Notes under the pieces: generated by a model
Database searches by the model: none
Told to the model about the DNA's origin: nothing
What the model saw: the letters and a program-made list of their open reading frames with translations, nothing else
NCBI GenBank assembly: GCA_016926575.1
Contig: JAFGOJ010000136.1
Coordinates: 1 to 9,590, forward strand
Length of the DNA: 9,590 bases
Origin: Anaerolineae bacterium
GTDB lineage: Bacteria > Chloroflexota > Anaerolineae > B4-G1 > DUEL01
Direction of reading: 5' to 3'
Shown here: in pieces, positions 1 to 6,106 of the stretch
Numbering within the stretch: position 1 is the stretch's first letter
How the letters are laid out: the number at the start of each line of letters is the position of its first letter
Translations under genes and position numbers: made by a program

Positions 1-13
1 AAGGGGGGCAGAT

Positions 14-52
14 GTGGGGGTTTGGGCGGGCTACGCCCGCCCAAACCCCCAC
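14..52. repeat. Perfect 18-bp inverted repeat (GC-rich hairpin)
   Basis: Positions 14-31 are the exact reverse complement of 35-52, leaving a 3-nt loop (TAC, 32-34). The arms carry a G5-T3-G3 run on one side and C3-A3-C5 on the other. There is no T-tract after it in either direction, so it is not a canonical intrinsic terminator. It lies about 185 bp past the stop of the leftward radical SAM gene. It may be a palindromic repeat element or a transcript-end stabilising hairpin; the sequence alone does not decide. Confidence 0.85.
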
Positions 53-60
53 TCCTAATG

Positions 61-221
61 CCCCACCACGCGAAATCCCAAAGAGCGTAGACGTAATGAG
101 TGAATTTGGCTCTACGCAGATTTGTGGGGTAGCAAGGCCCGGCGGGTAAGAAACCCGCCCTACAGGTGTATTTTCGCCTTCGCCACCTGCTGCGAAATTT
201 TCCCCCACGAATCTGTGTAGA
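61..221. repeat. Composite palindromic element: three copies of a mutually pairing motif
   Basis: Segment 111-129 pairs with 203-221 over 19 positions. The only two non-Watson-Crick positions (116/216 and 123/209) are G-U type if read as plus-strand RNA. The same 111-129 segment can instead pair upstream with 61-91 through three blocks: CCCCAC/GTGGGG, AAATC/GATTT and GCGTAGA/TCTACGC. Inside the downstream arm pair are two further hairpins. One is GGCGGGT (141-147) with ACCCGCC (153-159), flanked by GTAG/CTAC. The other is CAGGTG (163-168) with CACCTG (184-189). The whole can fold as a three-way junction. It could be a MITE-like or REP-like repeat or a structured RNA. No ORF of substance lies here. 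Confidence 0.7.
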
Positions 222-235
222 CCCTGAATTTTATG

Positions 236-1402
236 CTAAAACCCAGACCCGTCAAGGGTGAGAGTTGATCCACCAAGCTCGTTTCTTAAAGTCCTCAACA
301 GCGCCTCTACCTCCAGCGCCAACTGCGGCCCTACGTTTTCGATCCCTTCCAACCCTCTACGCCCCATGTGCCGGTAGATCAAGTCGACGTCCTGCTCCAA
401 ATCCTCGATGGCCCAGGCCGCCTTGCGGTAGCTCCACACGCGATGCGCGGGCGCGTCCTCCAGTTCCAACGCGTATGCCTGATTCGCCAACACCTCGACG
501 ACGCGCTTGTTGAGCGCCCGCTTCTCGCCCGGGACGATGGGGCGCGGGACGCGGTCGGAGATGCCGTAGCGCACACACGCCTCCCGAATCTTCAACGCCG
601 TCTTCCGCCACGTGCCTGTGACGGGGCCGTAACTGCCCGGCGGATACAGCGCCTGGTAGCGGTCCAGCAGGTCCGGGAACTGCGCCTGCAAGACGTCGAA
701 GAAGTACGTGCGCTGCTGGTCGGAGAGGGTCAGCCCGCCGGCGAGGACGAACCGACCGCCGTGGTCGGCGGTCCAGCGCACGACGCTCTCCAGCGTGGCG
801 TCGTCGTCGCACAGGTATGGCAGCGCGGGCATGAAGCACGTCCCGGTTATGAGGCCGGCTCGAGCCAGCACCTCCATAGCCCGAAAGCGCTTTTCGGCCT
901 TGGGGGCAAGCCGTTCCAGCGCGCACACGCGCTCGTAGTGCGGCGCGTCGGGGGTGGAGATGATGCTGAACGCGACCGTCGCCCGGGCGCGCGCCTCGAT
1001 AGCTTGCAGAAGATCCAGGTCCCGCAGCACCAACGGCGAGCGCTCCAACACGAAAACCGGGAAGCCCAGGTCGTGGCACACCTCCAGCATACGCCGCGAC
1101 AGCTCGAATGTGCGCTCCGCGGGCTGGTAATCGCCGGTGAACACCGCGTCGCGCGGCAACTTGCTCAACGCCCGGCGCAGCAACTCGGGCGCGTTCTGCT
1201 TGACCTGGATCACGTAGGCGAAGTCGTTCGGGTCGTCGTAGGGAGCGTACTTCTCCTCACGGCAGTAACAGAAGGCGCAGCCGTGCTGGCAGCCCTTGTA
1301 GGGATAGGCGCTGTAGCGCGTCCAAAACCAGTGATCGGCCCGTTTCTGTTTGTTGAGCACCGTTTTGGGGCGATATGGCACGAACTCGGCGCGCCGGCCC
1401 AT
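236..1402 (-). CDS. Radical SAM protein (SPL/Rv2578c-like) with C-terminal helix-hairpin-helix
   Basis: The protein has 388 residues. The radical SAM signature CX3CX2C is at C38, C42 and C45 (GCQHGCAFC, then YC), so it should bind a [4Fe-4S] cluster and use S-adenosylmethionine. The early cysteine motif and the PYKGCQHGCAFCYC context resemble the spore-photoproduct-lyase-like / Rv2578c group of radical SAM proteins. Their substrates are mostly unknown, though some are linked to DNA repair. Residues about 310-372 look like the helix-hairpin-helix domain found at the N terminus of PolX-type polymerases (YRKAAWAIEDL, then GIENVGPQLALEVEALL), which suggests nucleic-acid binding. The start is chosen at ATG 1402 with an AAGGTGAT-like ribosome site inside the end of glpM. 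It lies 3 bp after the glpM stop and is probably cotranscribed. The family call is firm; the reaction is unknown. Confidence 0.88.
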   Translation of the reverse strand: MGRRAEFVPYRPKTVLNKQKRADHWFWTRYSAYPYKGCQHGCAFCYCREEKYAPYDDPNDFAYVIQVKQNAPELLRRALSKLPRDAVFTGDYQPAERTFELSRRMLEVCHDLGFPVFVLERSPLVLRDLDLLQAIEARARATVAFSIISTPDAPHYERVCALERLAPKAEKRFRAMEVLARAGLITGTCFMPALPYLCDDDATLESVVRWTADHGGRFVLAGGLTLSDQQRTYFFDVLQAQFPDLLDRYQALYPPGSYGPVTGTWRKTALKIREACVRYGISDRVPRPIVPGEKRALNKRVVEVLANQAYALELEDAPAHRVWSYRKAAWAIEDLEQDVDLIYRHMGRRGLEGIENVGPQLALEVEALLRTLRNELGGSTLTLDGSGF

Positions 1403-1405
1403 GCG

Positions 1406-1753
1406 CTACATCACCTTTTCCCATACGACGATCAAACCCGCCGCCGCGAGCAACCAACACAGCATCCCCCCTAGCAATGCGGTCACCAGCCGCACCCGTT
1501 CGACAAGGATGTAGAAGCTGAGCAAGTAGACAAGGTAGGGAATGAGAGAGAACATGCCAAACAGAACCATGGTCCTCAGCTCAGGGGTTGTGCGCTCCGA
1601 ACCGACAATATAGTGTGAGAGGATCGTCATCGCCGGGAAGAGGGGGACCAGCGCAGCGATGTAATAGTTGCGGGTCTTGGTGAGCAGTTGGATGATGACG
1701 ACCACGAGCGCGCCGATGCTCGCTTTGAACAACACCTGTGCCGTATGGCTCAT
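1406..1753 (-). CDS. glpM: GlpM family membrane protein
   Basis: The protein has 115 residues, the normal length for the GlpM family (E. coli YdgC, Pseudomonas GlpM). The family hallmark is clear: LLTKTRNYYIAALVPLFP followed by HYIVGSER and, later, SLIPYLVYL. Four membrane segments are visible at about 5-24, 30-50, 61-82 and 88-110. GlpM is known as an inner-membrane protein that affects alginate production in Pseudomonas; its molecular role is not established, so the function here is open. The ATG overlaps the stop of the upstream lipoprotein gene (ATGA). No clear Shine-Dalgarno precedes it, so translation is probably coupled. The symbol is given by family resemblance. Confidence 0.88.
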   Translation of the reverse strand: MSHTAQVLFKASIGALVVVIIQLLTKTRNYYIAALVPLFPAMTILSHYIVGSERTTPELRTMVLFGMFSLIPYLVYLLSFYILVERVRLVTALLGGMLCWLLAAAGLIVVWEKVM

Positions 1754-2187
1754 TCTGAGATCGCGTTATCGACCGTGAACTCCAGTGGTTGGTCCGCCGC
1801 CACGCCGTTGACGCGCACAGTGTACTCTCCCGCCGGCAGGCCCAGCACGTCCAGCGAGACGGTCTGCTCGTAGGGCACCAGCGCCTCGGTGCACATCACA
1901 TTTCTGGGCCGGCGCGTGGTCAGCGTGACCCGAATCTCCTGGCCTTCGAGCACCTGGTCCCAACTGTCGATCTCGGTGCAGCCGTCGGGCAGGTTGCCGC
2001 TGACGATGGCGTTGACCTGGACGGGGAAGGATTCCATGATGAGGAGCTGGATACTGTCGACCGGCGCTTCGCCGTAGGCGAATCCGCCGTCGACGCCGGG
2101 ATCCTGCGTCGCCGTCGGTTCAGGGCCGGCGGTGCAGGCCGCCAGCAAAACGAGTACAACAATGGCAAACGACCAAAGCATGCGCAT
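1750..2187 (-). CDS. Small lipoprotein, unknown function
   Basis: The protein has 145 residues. A signal peptide (WSFAIVVLVLLAAC) ends in a lipobox with the lipidated cysteine at C18, followed by a Pro/Thr-rich tether (GPEPTATQDPG). The mature part seems mostly beta-strand. It carries two cysteines, C70 (GNLPDGCTEI) and C99 (NVMCTEALVPYE), that could form a disulfide, and ends in LPAGEYTVRVNG, which looks like an immunoglobulin-like edge strand. I do not recognise a named family. The start at ATG 2187 is chosen because AGGAG lies 6 nt upstream and the signal peptide begins there; the in-frame extension up to 2262 is poor coding sequence. It is translationally coupled to glpM and lies 88 bp after the HerA stop, so it belongs to the same leftward block. 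Confidence 0.85.
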   Translation of the reverse strand: MRMLWSFAIVVLVLLAACTAGPEPTATQDPGVDGGFAYGEAPVDSIQLLIMESFPVQVNAIVSGNLPDGCTEIDSWDQVLEGQEIRVTLTTRRPRNVMCTEALVPYEQTVSLDVLGLPAGEYTVRVNGVAADQPLEFTVDNAISE

Positions 2188-2222
2188 AAGATTCTCCTGT
2201 TCCGAAAATAGAGCGCGTTCCT

Positions 2223-2262
2223 GTGGTGGTAGGCGCGTGATTGAATCGCACGCCACCACCAC
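2223..2262 (-). other. Intergenic hairpin between the HerA-like and lipoprotein genes
   Basis: GTGGTGGT at 2223-2230 pairs with ACCACCAC at 2255-2262. The stem continues with GGCG (2232-2235) to CGCC (2251-2254) after one bulged base, giving 12 bp around a 15-nt loop. It sits in the 88-bp gap after the HerA stop in the leftward transcript. No U-tract follows, so it is not a strong intrinsic terminator. It might act as a processing or RNA-stabilising hairpin, or mean nothing. Confidence 0.5.
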
Positions 2263-2275
2263 CGGCCGCCCTCGT

Positions 2276-3976
2276 CTAAATCTCCACGTCGTCGCCGCGC
2301 AGGATCGAGCGGCCGCGCGTCAGCACGGCTTGCGGGTCGCTGCCTTCGCGGACGCCCATCTCGGCGTAGAACTCGGGGGTGCCGTAGGTGCGCGTGCGCA
2401 CCACGACGGGCATGGGCACGGCGTGGCCCATGACCAATGCCTGTTGGCGCGTGTCGAGGCGCGCCAGCACCTCGCGCAGCGCCTGGCTGCCCGCCACGCC
2501 GGAGAAGACGGCGCGCACGTCGGCCTCGTCGTCGAGCAGACAGGTGACGCGCGTGCCGATCTGGCTCATCACCTCGGGGTCGATGCCGCTAGGGCGCTGG
2601 TCGACGATGAGCAAAGTGACGTTGTACTTGCGCAGCTCGCGGGCGATGGTGCCGAAAATCGTGAAGCGCGCCACGGCCGGGTCGAGGAACTTGTGCGCCT
2701 CCTCGATGGTGATGATCAGCGGGCGCGGCTCGCTGCCCTGCCCGCCCAGCGCGGCCTCCTTGCGGCTGACGTAGTGGGCATGGATGCGGCGGGTGATGTA
2801 GTTGGCGACCAAAATGTACGCTTCCAGGCTGTTACCGAAGCGCCCAAACTCCAGCACGACGTTGGTGCCCCGGTCGAGGTAATCGAGCACCTGCTGCACG
2901 GGGTCCTCCACCACCTGGGGCTGGAGGAAATCGAAGCGGCGGAACATGCCCAGCTTACGCTGAATCGCCCCCAACGTGCCGCCGTGGAGCGTGCCACGTT
3001 CCAATGCCGCTGCCAACTCGTCCAGCGCGTCGTCCTCGTCCAGCAGGCGCGCGATCCAGCGCTTGCCCAACTGCCGGCGCAGAAAGTAGAGCGCGCCCAC
3101 CTGCACGTCAGAGAGGGCCATCAGGTTGGCCAGGCCGTCCACGTCCTCAGGCTCCACCTGGTCGTAGCCGATGTGCACGATCCCATCCGTGCGGCTGCCG
3201 CGCCGGCGGGAGGAGGCATCGTCCAGGGTGAAGACGGCGACTTCGCCGGTGGGGAAGAGCTGGCGCAGGCCCTTGATCTCCTGCTTCGTCTCGTCCTGGC
3301 TCTTCCAGCCGTACTCGTTGTGCATGTCGAAGACCAGGTTGACCGCCGCCTGGTGGCGGATCATCCCGGCCAGCAACAGGCGCGTGAGGAACGTCTTGCC
3401 GGTGCCGGTCTTGCCAAAGACGCCCGCCGAGCGCTCGACGAAGCGCTGCAAGTCGAGCGTCACGCGGACGCCCTCCATATCCAACGGCTCGCCGATGGTG
3501 AAGTAGCCCGCCTGCCCGGCGTCGCCGAAGACAAGCGCCACGTCTTCCGGGCTGGCCTCGTAAACCGGAGAGAAGTGGTCGGGCACGGTCTTGACCGGCT
3601 TGGGCTCCGCCGCGCCCTGCTCCAACACCAGCATCGGGGCGACGTGGATGCAGCCAAAGATCGAGGTGCCGCGGTGAACCTGGGCGATGAAGGGGTCGGA
3701 AACGTCGGGCGGGGTCTTCTCGATCAGCGGGTTGGTGGCGTCGAGGGCGATGTCGTTGATCAAGGAGAAAAAGCGCCGCCCCGTCCGCCCGTGCACGACG
3801 ACGTACCGCCCCACCGCCAGCCCTTCAATCACCGTCTGCGGGTCGAGCTTGACCTCCAATCCTTTGGAGAGGCTGCCGCCCACGACGAGGCCCAGGCGCG
3901 GGGCTACGGGCACGGACGGAGCGGGGCGGGGGCCAAAAAAGACGTCCAGTTCTTCTTCAGGCGAACGTTCGTTCAT
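2276..3976 (-). CDS. HerA-like ATPase (DUF87, FtsK/HerA superfamily)
   Basis: The protein has 566 residues. Residues 1 to about 170 form a beta-rich N-terminal region compatible with the HerA HAS barrel. The ATPase core has a Walker A at 188-195 (GKTGTGKT) and a Walker B at about 420-426 (LIITIEE). It also has a downstream LLIVDQRPSGIDPEVMSQIGT stretch (455-475) typical of HerA proteins, which holds the sensor glutamine and nearby arginines. HerA enzymes are hexameric DNA translocases that work with the nuclease NurA in archaeal end resection. Bacterial relatives also occur without NurA or in defence contexts, and no nurA is present in this window. The start at ATG 3976 has GGAG 7 nt upstream and overlaps the GNAT gene by 20 bp. 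The family call is strong; the cellular role is inferred. Confidence 0.9.
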   Translation of the reverse strand: MNERSPEEELDVFFGPRPAPSVPVAPRLGLVVGGSLSKGLEVKLDPQTVIEGLAVGRYVVVHGRTGRRFFSLINDIALDATNPLIEKTPPDVSDPFIAQVHRGTSIFGCIHVAPMLVLEQGAAEPKPVKTVPDHFSPVYEASPEDVALVFGDAGQAGYFTIGEPLDMEGVRVTLDLQRFVERSAGVFGKTGTGKTFLTRLLLAGMIRHQAAVNLVFDMHNEYGWKSQDETKQEIKGLRQLFPTGEVAVFTLDDASSRRRGSRTDGIVHIGYDQVEPEDVDGLANLMALSDVQVGALYFLRRQLGKRWIARLLDEDDALDELAAALERGTLHGGTLGAIQRKLGMFRRFDFLQPQVVEDPVQQVLDYLDRGTNVVLEFGRFGNSLEAYILVANYITRRIHAHYVSRKEAALGGQGSEPRPLIITIEEAHKFLDPAVARFTIFGTIARELRKYNVTLLIVDQRPSGIDPEVMSQIGTRVTCLLDDEADVRAVFSGVAGSQALREVLARLDTRQQALVMGHAVPMPVVVRTRTYGTPEFYAEMGVREGSDPQAVLTRGRSILRGDDVEI

Positions 3977-4715
3977 CGTTCTTCTCCGTTTGCGATACGT
4001 TGCGCCAGTCCTGCATCACGCCTTCAGCGACCAGCTCGCGCGACAGGGTATCTACGAATCCCACCGATTCCGCCAGGCCGATCGACGGGGCGTTCTCTTC
4101 GGAGACGACGTAGAGCGGCTGAGCGCCGGTGCGCAGCACCCAAGAAGTGCACGCCTCCAGCACCGCCTTTCCCCAGCCCCGTCCCTGCGCCTGCGGAGCG
4201 ACGTTGACGTACAGCTCGGCAAAGTGGGGCGAGATCCAGTTGACGCCGGAATCGGCCACCACCCGCCCCTCGGAACGGATGACGAAGTGCGGCGCGCCCT
4301 CCGGGCGGGGCACCGCCACGACCAACACGTTGACCGAGGGGGCGTAGCGGCTCAGGGCCAGGCGGTAGATGCGGTTGGCGCCGGCCTTGTACACGCTGAG
4401 CACGTCTTCGACGATGGCCTGCAGGTCGGGGGTGGTGATTACGTAGTAAGGGCGGTGGGGCGTCAGACCACGATCGAGGAGTGCGGCCGCTGCCAGGTCA
4501 CTGCGGGCGCGCAGCACGGCAAACGGGCGGAACAGGTCGTGGCCGGTGCGGCAGATGGCGAGAAAGCCCTCGACGCGGCCCGTGCCTTCGATCAGGATGT
4601 GCGTGCGTGCTGCGTCGTGGTACAGGGCGTAATAGGCCGCCAGGGCATCGCGTGGGGCCGAGAGGTCCAACATCAACCGGGCACGCCGGCGCAATTCGAT
4701 CAATTCTTCGTTCAT
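3957..4715 (-). CDS. GNAT-family N-acetyltransferase
   Basis: The protein has 252 residues. The catalytic GNAT fold is in the C-terminal half. Motif A (VNVAPQAQGRGWGKAVLEAC) carries the acetyl-CoA pyrophosphate-binding QGRGWG at 177-182. Motif B-like NAPSIGLAESVGF follows at 208-220. The first 130 residues look like an additional degenerate GNAT-like or all-alpha/beta half, as in two-domain acetyltransferases. The substrate cannot be predicted. I chose ATG 4715 over the ATG at 4742 because the extra nine residues are atypical and an AAGG-type ribosome site lies 4 nt before 4715. The 3' end runs 20 bp into the HerA-like gene, which suggests cotranslation, but a functional link to HerA is not known. 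Confidence 0.87.
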   Translation of the reverse strand: MNEELIELRRRARLMLDLSAPRDALAAYYALYHDAARTHILIEGTGRVEGFLAICRTGHDLFRPFAVLRARSDLAAAALLDRGLTPHRPYYVITTPDLQAIVEDVLSVYKAGANRIYRLALSRYAPSVNVLVVAVPRPEGAPHFVIRSEGRVVADSGVNWISPHFAELYVNVAPQAQGRGWGKAVLEACTSWVLRTGAQPLYVVSEENAPSIGLAESVGFVDTLSRELVAEGVMQDWRNVSQTEKNDERTFA

Positions 4716-4738
4716 ATTGCCTTGCTTCACCGAAAAAA

Positions 4739-4767
4739 CCAAGAGTTTACCGCCAAGACGCCAAGAA
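4739..4767. repeat. Dispersed-repeat fragment (CCGCCAAGACGCCAAGAA)
   Basis: The stretch holds the word CGCCAAG twice in close succession (CCGCCAAGACGCCAAG). Sequences of the form 'accgcaaagacgcaaag' are common intergenic repeats in many bacterial genomes, by general recollection. It sits just upstream of the GNAT start, so it would lie in that gene's leader. The short ORFs across it on the plus strand look like translated repeat and are not called. Confidence 0.45.
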
Positions 4768-4824
4768 ATTCAAAGTCGTATTGTAACTGCTAAACGAAAA
4801 TGGGCGCACGGTTCGTTTAAGGGC

Positions 4825-4892
4825 GTCATTCCCGCTGTCATTCCCGCGAAGCATGTCCCCGCTTTCGCGGGGACATGCTTCGCGGGAATGAC
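4825..4892. repeat. REP-like palindromic element with perfect 26-bp arms
   Basis: Segment 4837-4862 is the exact reverse complement of 4867-4892, with a 4-nt loop (TTTC). An additional copy of the arm start, GTCATTCCCGC, lies directly before it at 4825-4835 and repeats at 4837-4847. The GTCATTCCCGCG...CGGGAATGAC pattern is typical of abundant dispersed palindromes in bacterial genomes. It separates the NUDIX gene from the GNAT gene on the same strand. It has no T-tract on either side, so it is probably a mobile REP/MITE-like repeat that could also limit read-through. Confidence 0.85.
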
Positions 4893-4920
4893 GATCGAGC
4901 GGTTGCTATTTTCGGAATAG

Positions 4921-5364
4921 TTACGAGTCATTCAGCGTTTGCGCCTGGCGGATGGCCTGCCGGTCGAAGGGCTTGAGCGTATCGGGCAGGCGGTCGGGCG
5001 GGAACCAGCGCACAGAGAGGATCTCACCGCTCAGATCGTGCACCTCGCCCTCGACATCGCACACAAAGCTCGTCTCCAAGTGACTGCGCGGGCGGTCCAT
5101 ATCCACGACCAACGGCGCGCCGACGCGCACGGCCAGGCCGATCTCCTCCATCAGCTCGCGGCGCAGCGCGTCTTGAGGACGCTCGCGCCGGCCGACCCAT
5201 CCGCCGGGCAAGCCCCAGGGAAAGCGGTCGCGGAAAACGTGCTCCAGGAGCAGCACCTCGCCCTGGGAGTTGAAGACCACGCCGACGACGCCGACGGTGA
5301 AGCGTGCGGCGATCAAGTTGATGGCGTCGAAGAGCATACCGTACAGCAGGGGGTAGCGCCGCAT
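4921..5364 (-). CDS. NUDIX hydrolase
   Basis: The protein has 147 residues from ATG 5364. A complete NUDIX box, GX5EX7REUXEEXGU, runs from G55 to L77 (GWVGRRE, then RPQDALR, then RELMEEIGL), with the metal-binding glutamates in REXXEE. It is preceded by the usual WGLPGG. The enzyme should hydrolyse a nucleoside diphosphate linked to another group; the substrate is unknown. The N-terminal call is uncertain. A TTG lies directly before the ATG, neither has a good ribosome site, and coding-like sequence continues upstream to about 5403 (reading AIDRTHLKHAVARL), next to a GGTAAGG. The gene follows the Tat gene by about 46 bp and is probably in its transcript. Confidence 0.92.
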   Translation of the reverse strand: MRRYPLLYGMLFDAINLIAARFTVGVVGVVFNSQGEVLLLEHVFRDRFPWGLPGGWVGRRERPQDALRRELMEEIGLAVRVGAPLVVDMDRPRSHLETSFVCDVEGEVHDLSGEILSVRWFPPDRLPDTLKPFDRQAIRQAQTLNDS

Positions 5365-5410
5365 CAACCGGGCGACCGCGTGCTTGAGGTGAGTTCTGTC
5401 GATGGCGGCC

Positions 5411-6097
5411 TTACCTTTCGCCCAGTAGCACAGTGACCAAGAGCCCGGCCGCGGTGAGCGACTCAGGCGGGAGGTCGAGTTCGAGCTCGGCCAGGGTGGG
5501 ATAGTCCATGCTATCGCCCGCGGCCTCGATCACCGCGTCGACCAGGGCCTGCCGCTCGTCCGCAGGCATAGACAGATAGGCGATGTCGCGTTCGATGGCA
5601 GCCTGGGCTGTGGCGACGGTGGCGGCGTCGATGGCACTCGTGGCGGCCATCTCCAGCAGAACGTCGGCCTGGCGGGCCAGGTCGACATTGCTGGCGGTGG
5701 TATAGTCGGGGCCGGGGGCGGGAAGGTAGCAGGTAATCGGCGCGTGTGCGCGCCAGACGTGGTACGCTGCGCCGGCGAAGGCGACTTGCAGGTCGTCGGC
5801 GACGGCCGGTTCGACCGCGCCGGCGTCCACGAGGGCATCGAGCGCCGCGCGGTGCTCTTCCAGGAGCTTCTGGTGCAGCTCCTCACCGCTTGCGGCGTCG
5901 GAGGATTCGGCGGCCAGGTCGTCCAGGCGGTCCCAGAGCACACGCAAGCGGTCCCAGTCCGAGCCGCCCGACGTGCCGGGCGGGCGGGTCGGTTCCACCG
6001 GGACGTAACACGTGGGAGTGGGCGCGCAGCGCGTGGCCAGAAGCGAGGCCACGATCACGCCCACGTTGCGCATAAATTCGCGTCGGCTGTGCTCCAT
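5411..6097 (-). CDS. Tat-type exported or lipid-anchored protein, unknown function
   Basis: The protein has 228 residues. The N terminus has a twin-arginine motif (SRREFMR, R5 and R6), then a hydrophobic stretch and a cysteine at C24 (LLATRC). The -1 residue is Arg, which is poor for a lipobox, so lipidation is doubtful. Two similar words, CYVPVEP (C30) and CYLPAPG (C123), lie before helical segments. The rest is Ala/Leu/Asp-rich and mostly alpha-helical. No catalytic motif is visible and I do not recognise the family. The ribosome site AAGGAG overlaps the asnS stop (TAAGGAG) and is 5 nt from the ATG, so it is translated behind asnS in one transcript. Confidence 0.85.
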   Translation of the reverse strand: MEHSRREFMRNVGVIVASLLATRCAPTPTCYVPVEPTRPPGTSGGSDWDRLRVLWDRLDDLAAESSDAASGEELHQKLLEEHRAALDALVDAGAVEPAVADDLQVAFAGAAYHVWRAHAPITCYLPAPGPDYTTASNVDLARQADVLLEMAATSAIDAATVATAQAAIERDIAYLSMPADERQALVDAVIEAAGDSMDYPTLAELELDLPPESLTAAGLLVTVLLGER

Positions 6098-6106
6098 CGC
6101 TGCTCC

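Noticed and set aside
2132..4207. 691-codon plus-strand open frame across the HerA-like gene
   Set aside because: It is antisense to a clear ATPase with Walker motifs. Its residues are a low-complexity Ala/Arg/Val/His mix typical of the shadow of a GC-rich gene.
4837..4892. CRISPR or tandem-array reading of the GTCATTCCCGC copies
   Set aside because: There are only two direct copies, with no spacer structure and no cas genes; it is a simple palindrome.
4717..4920. Short plus-strand ORFs in the 4716-4920 gap
   Set aside because: They translate palindromic repeat DNA (the familiar FAGMT-type spurious peptide) and have no ribosome site.
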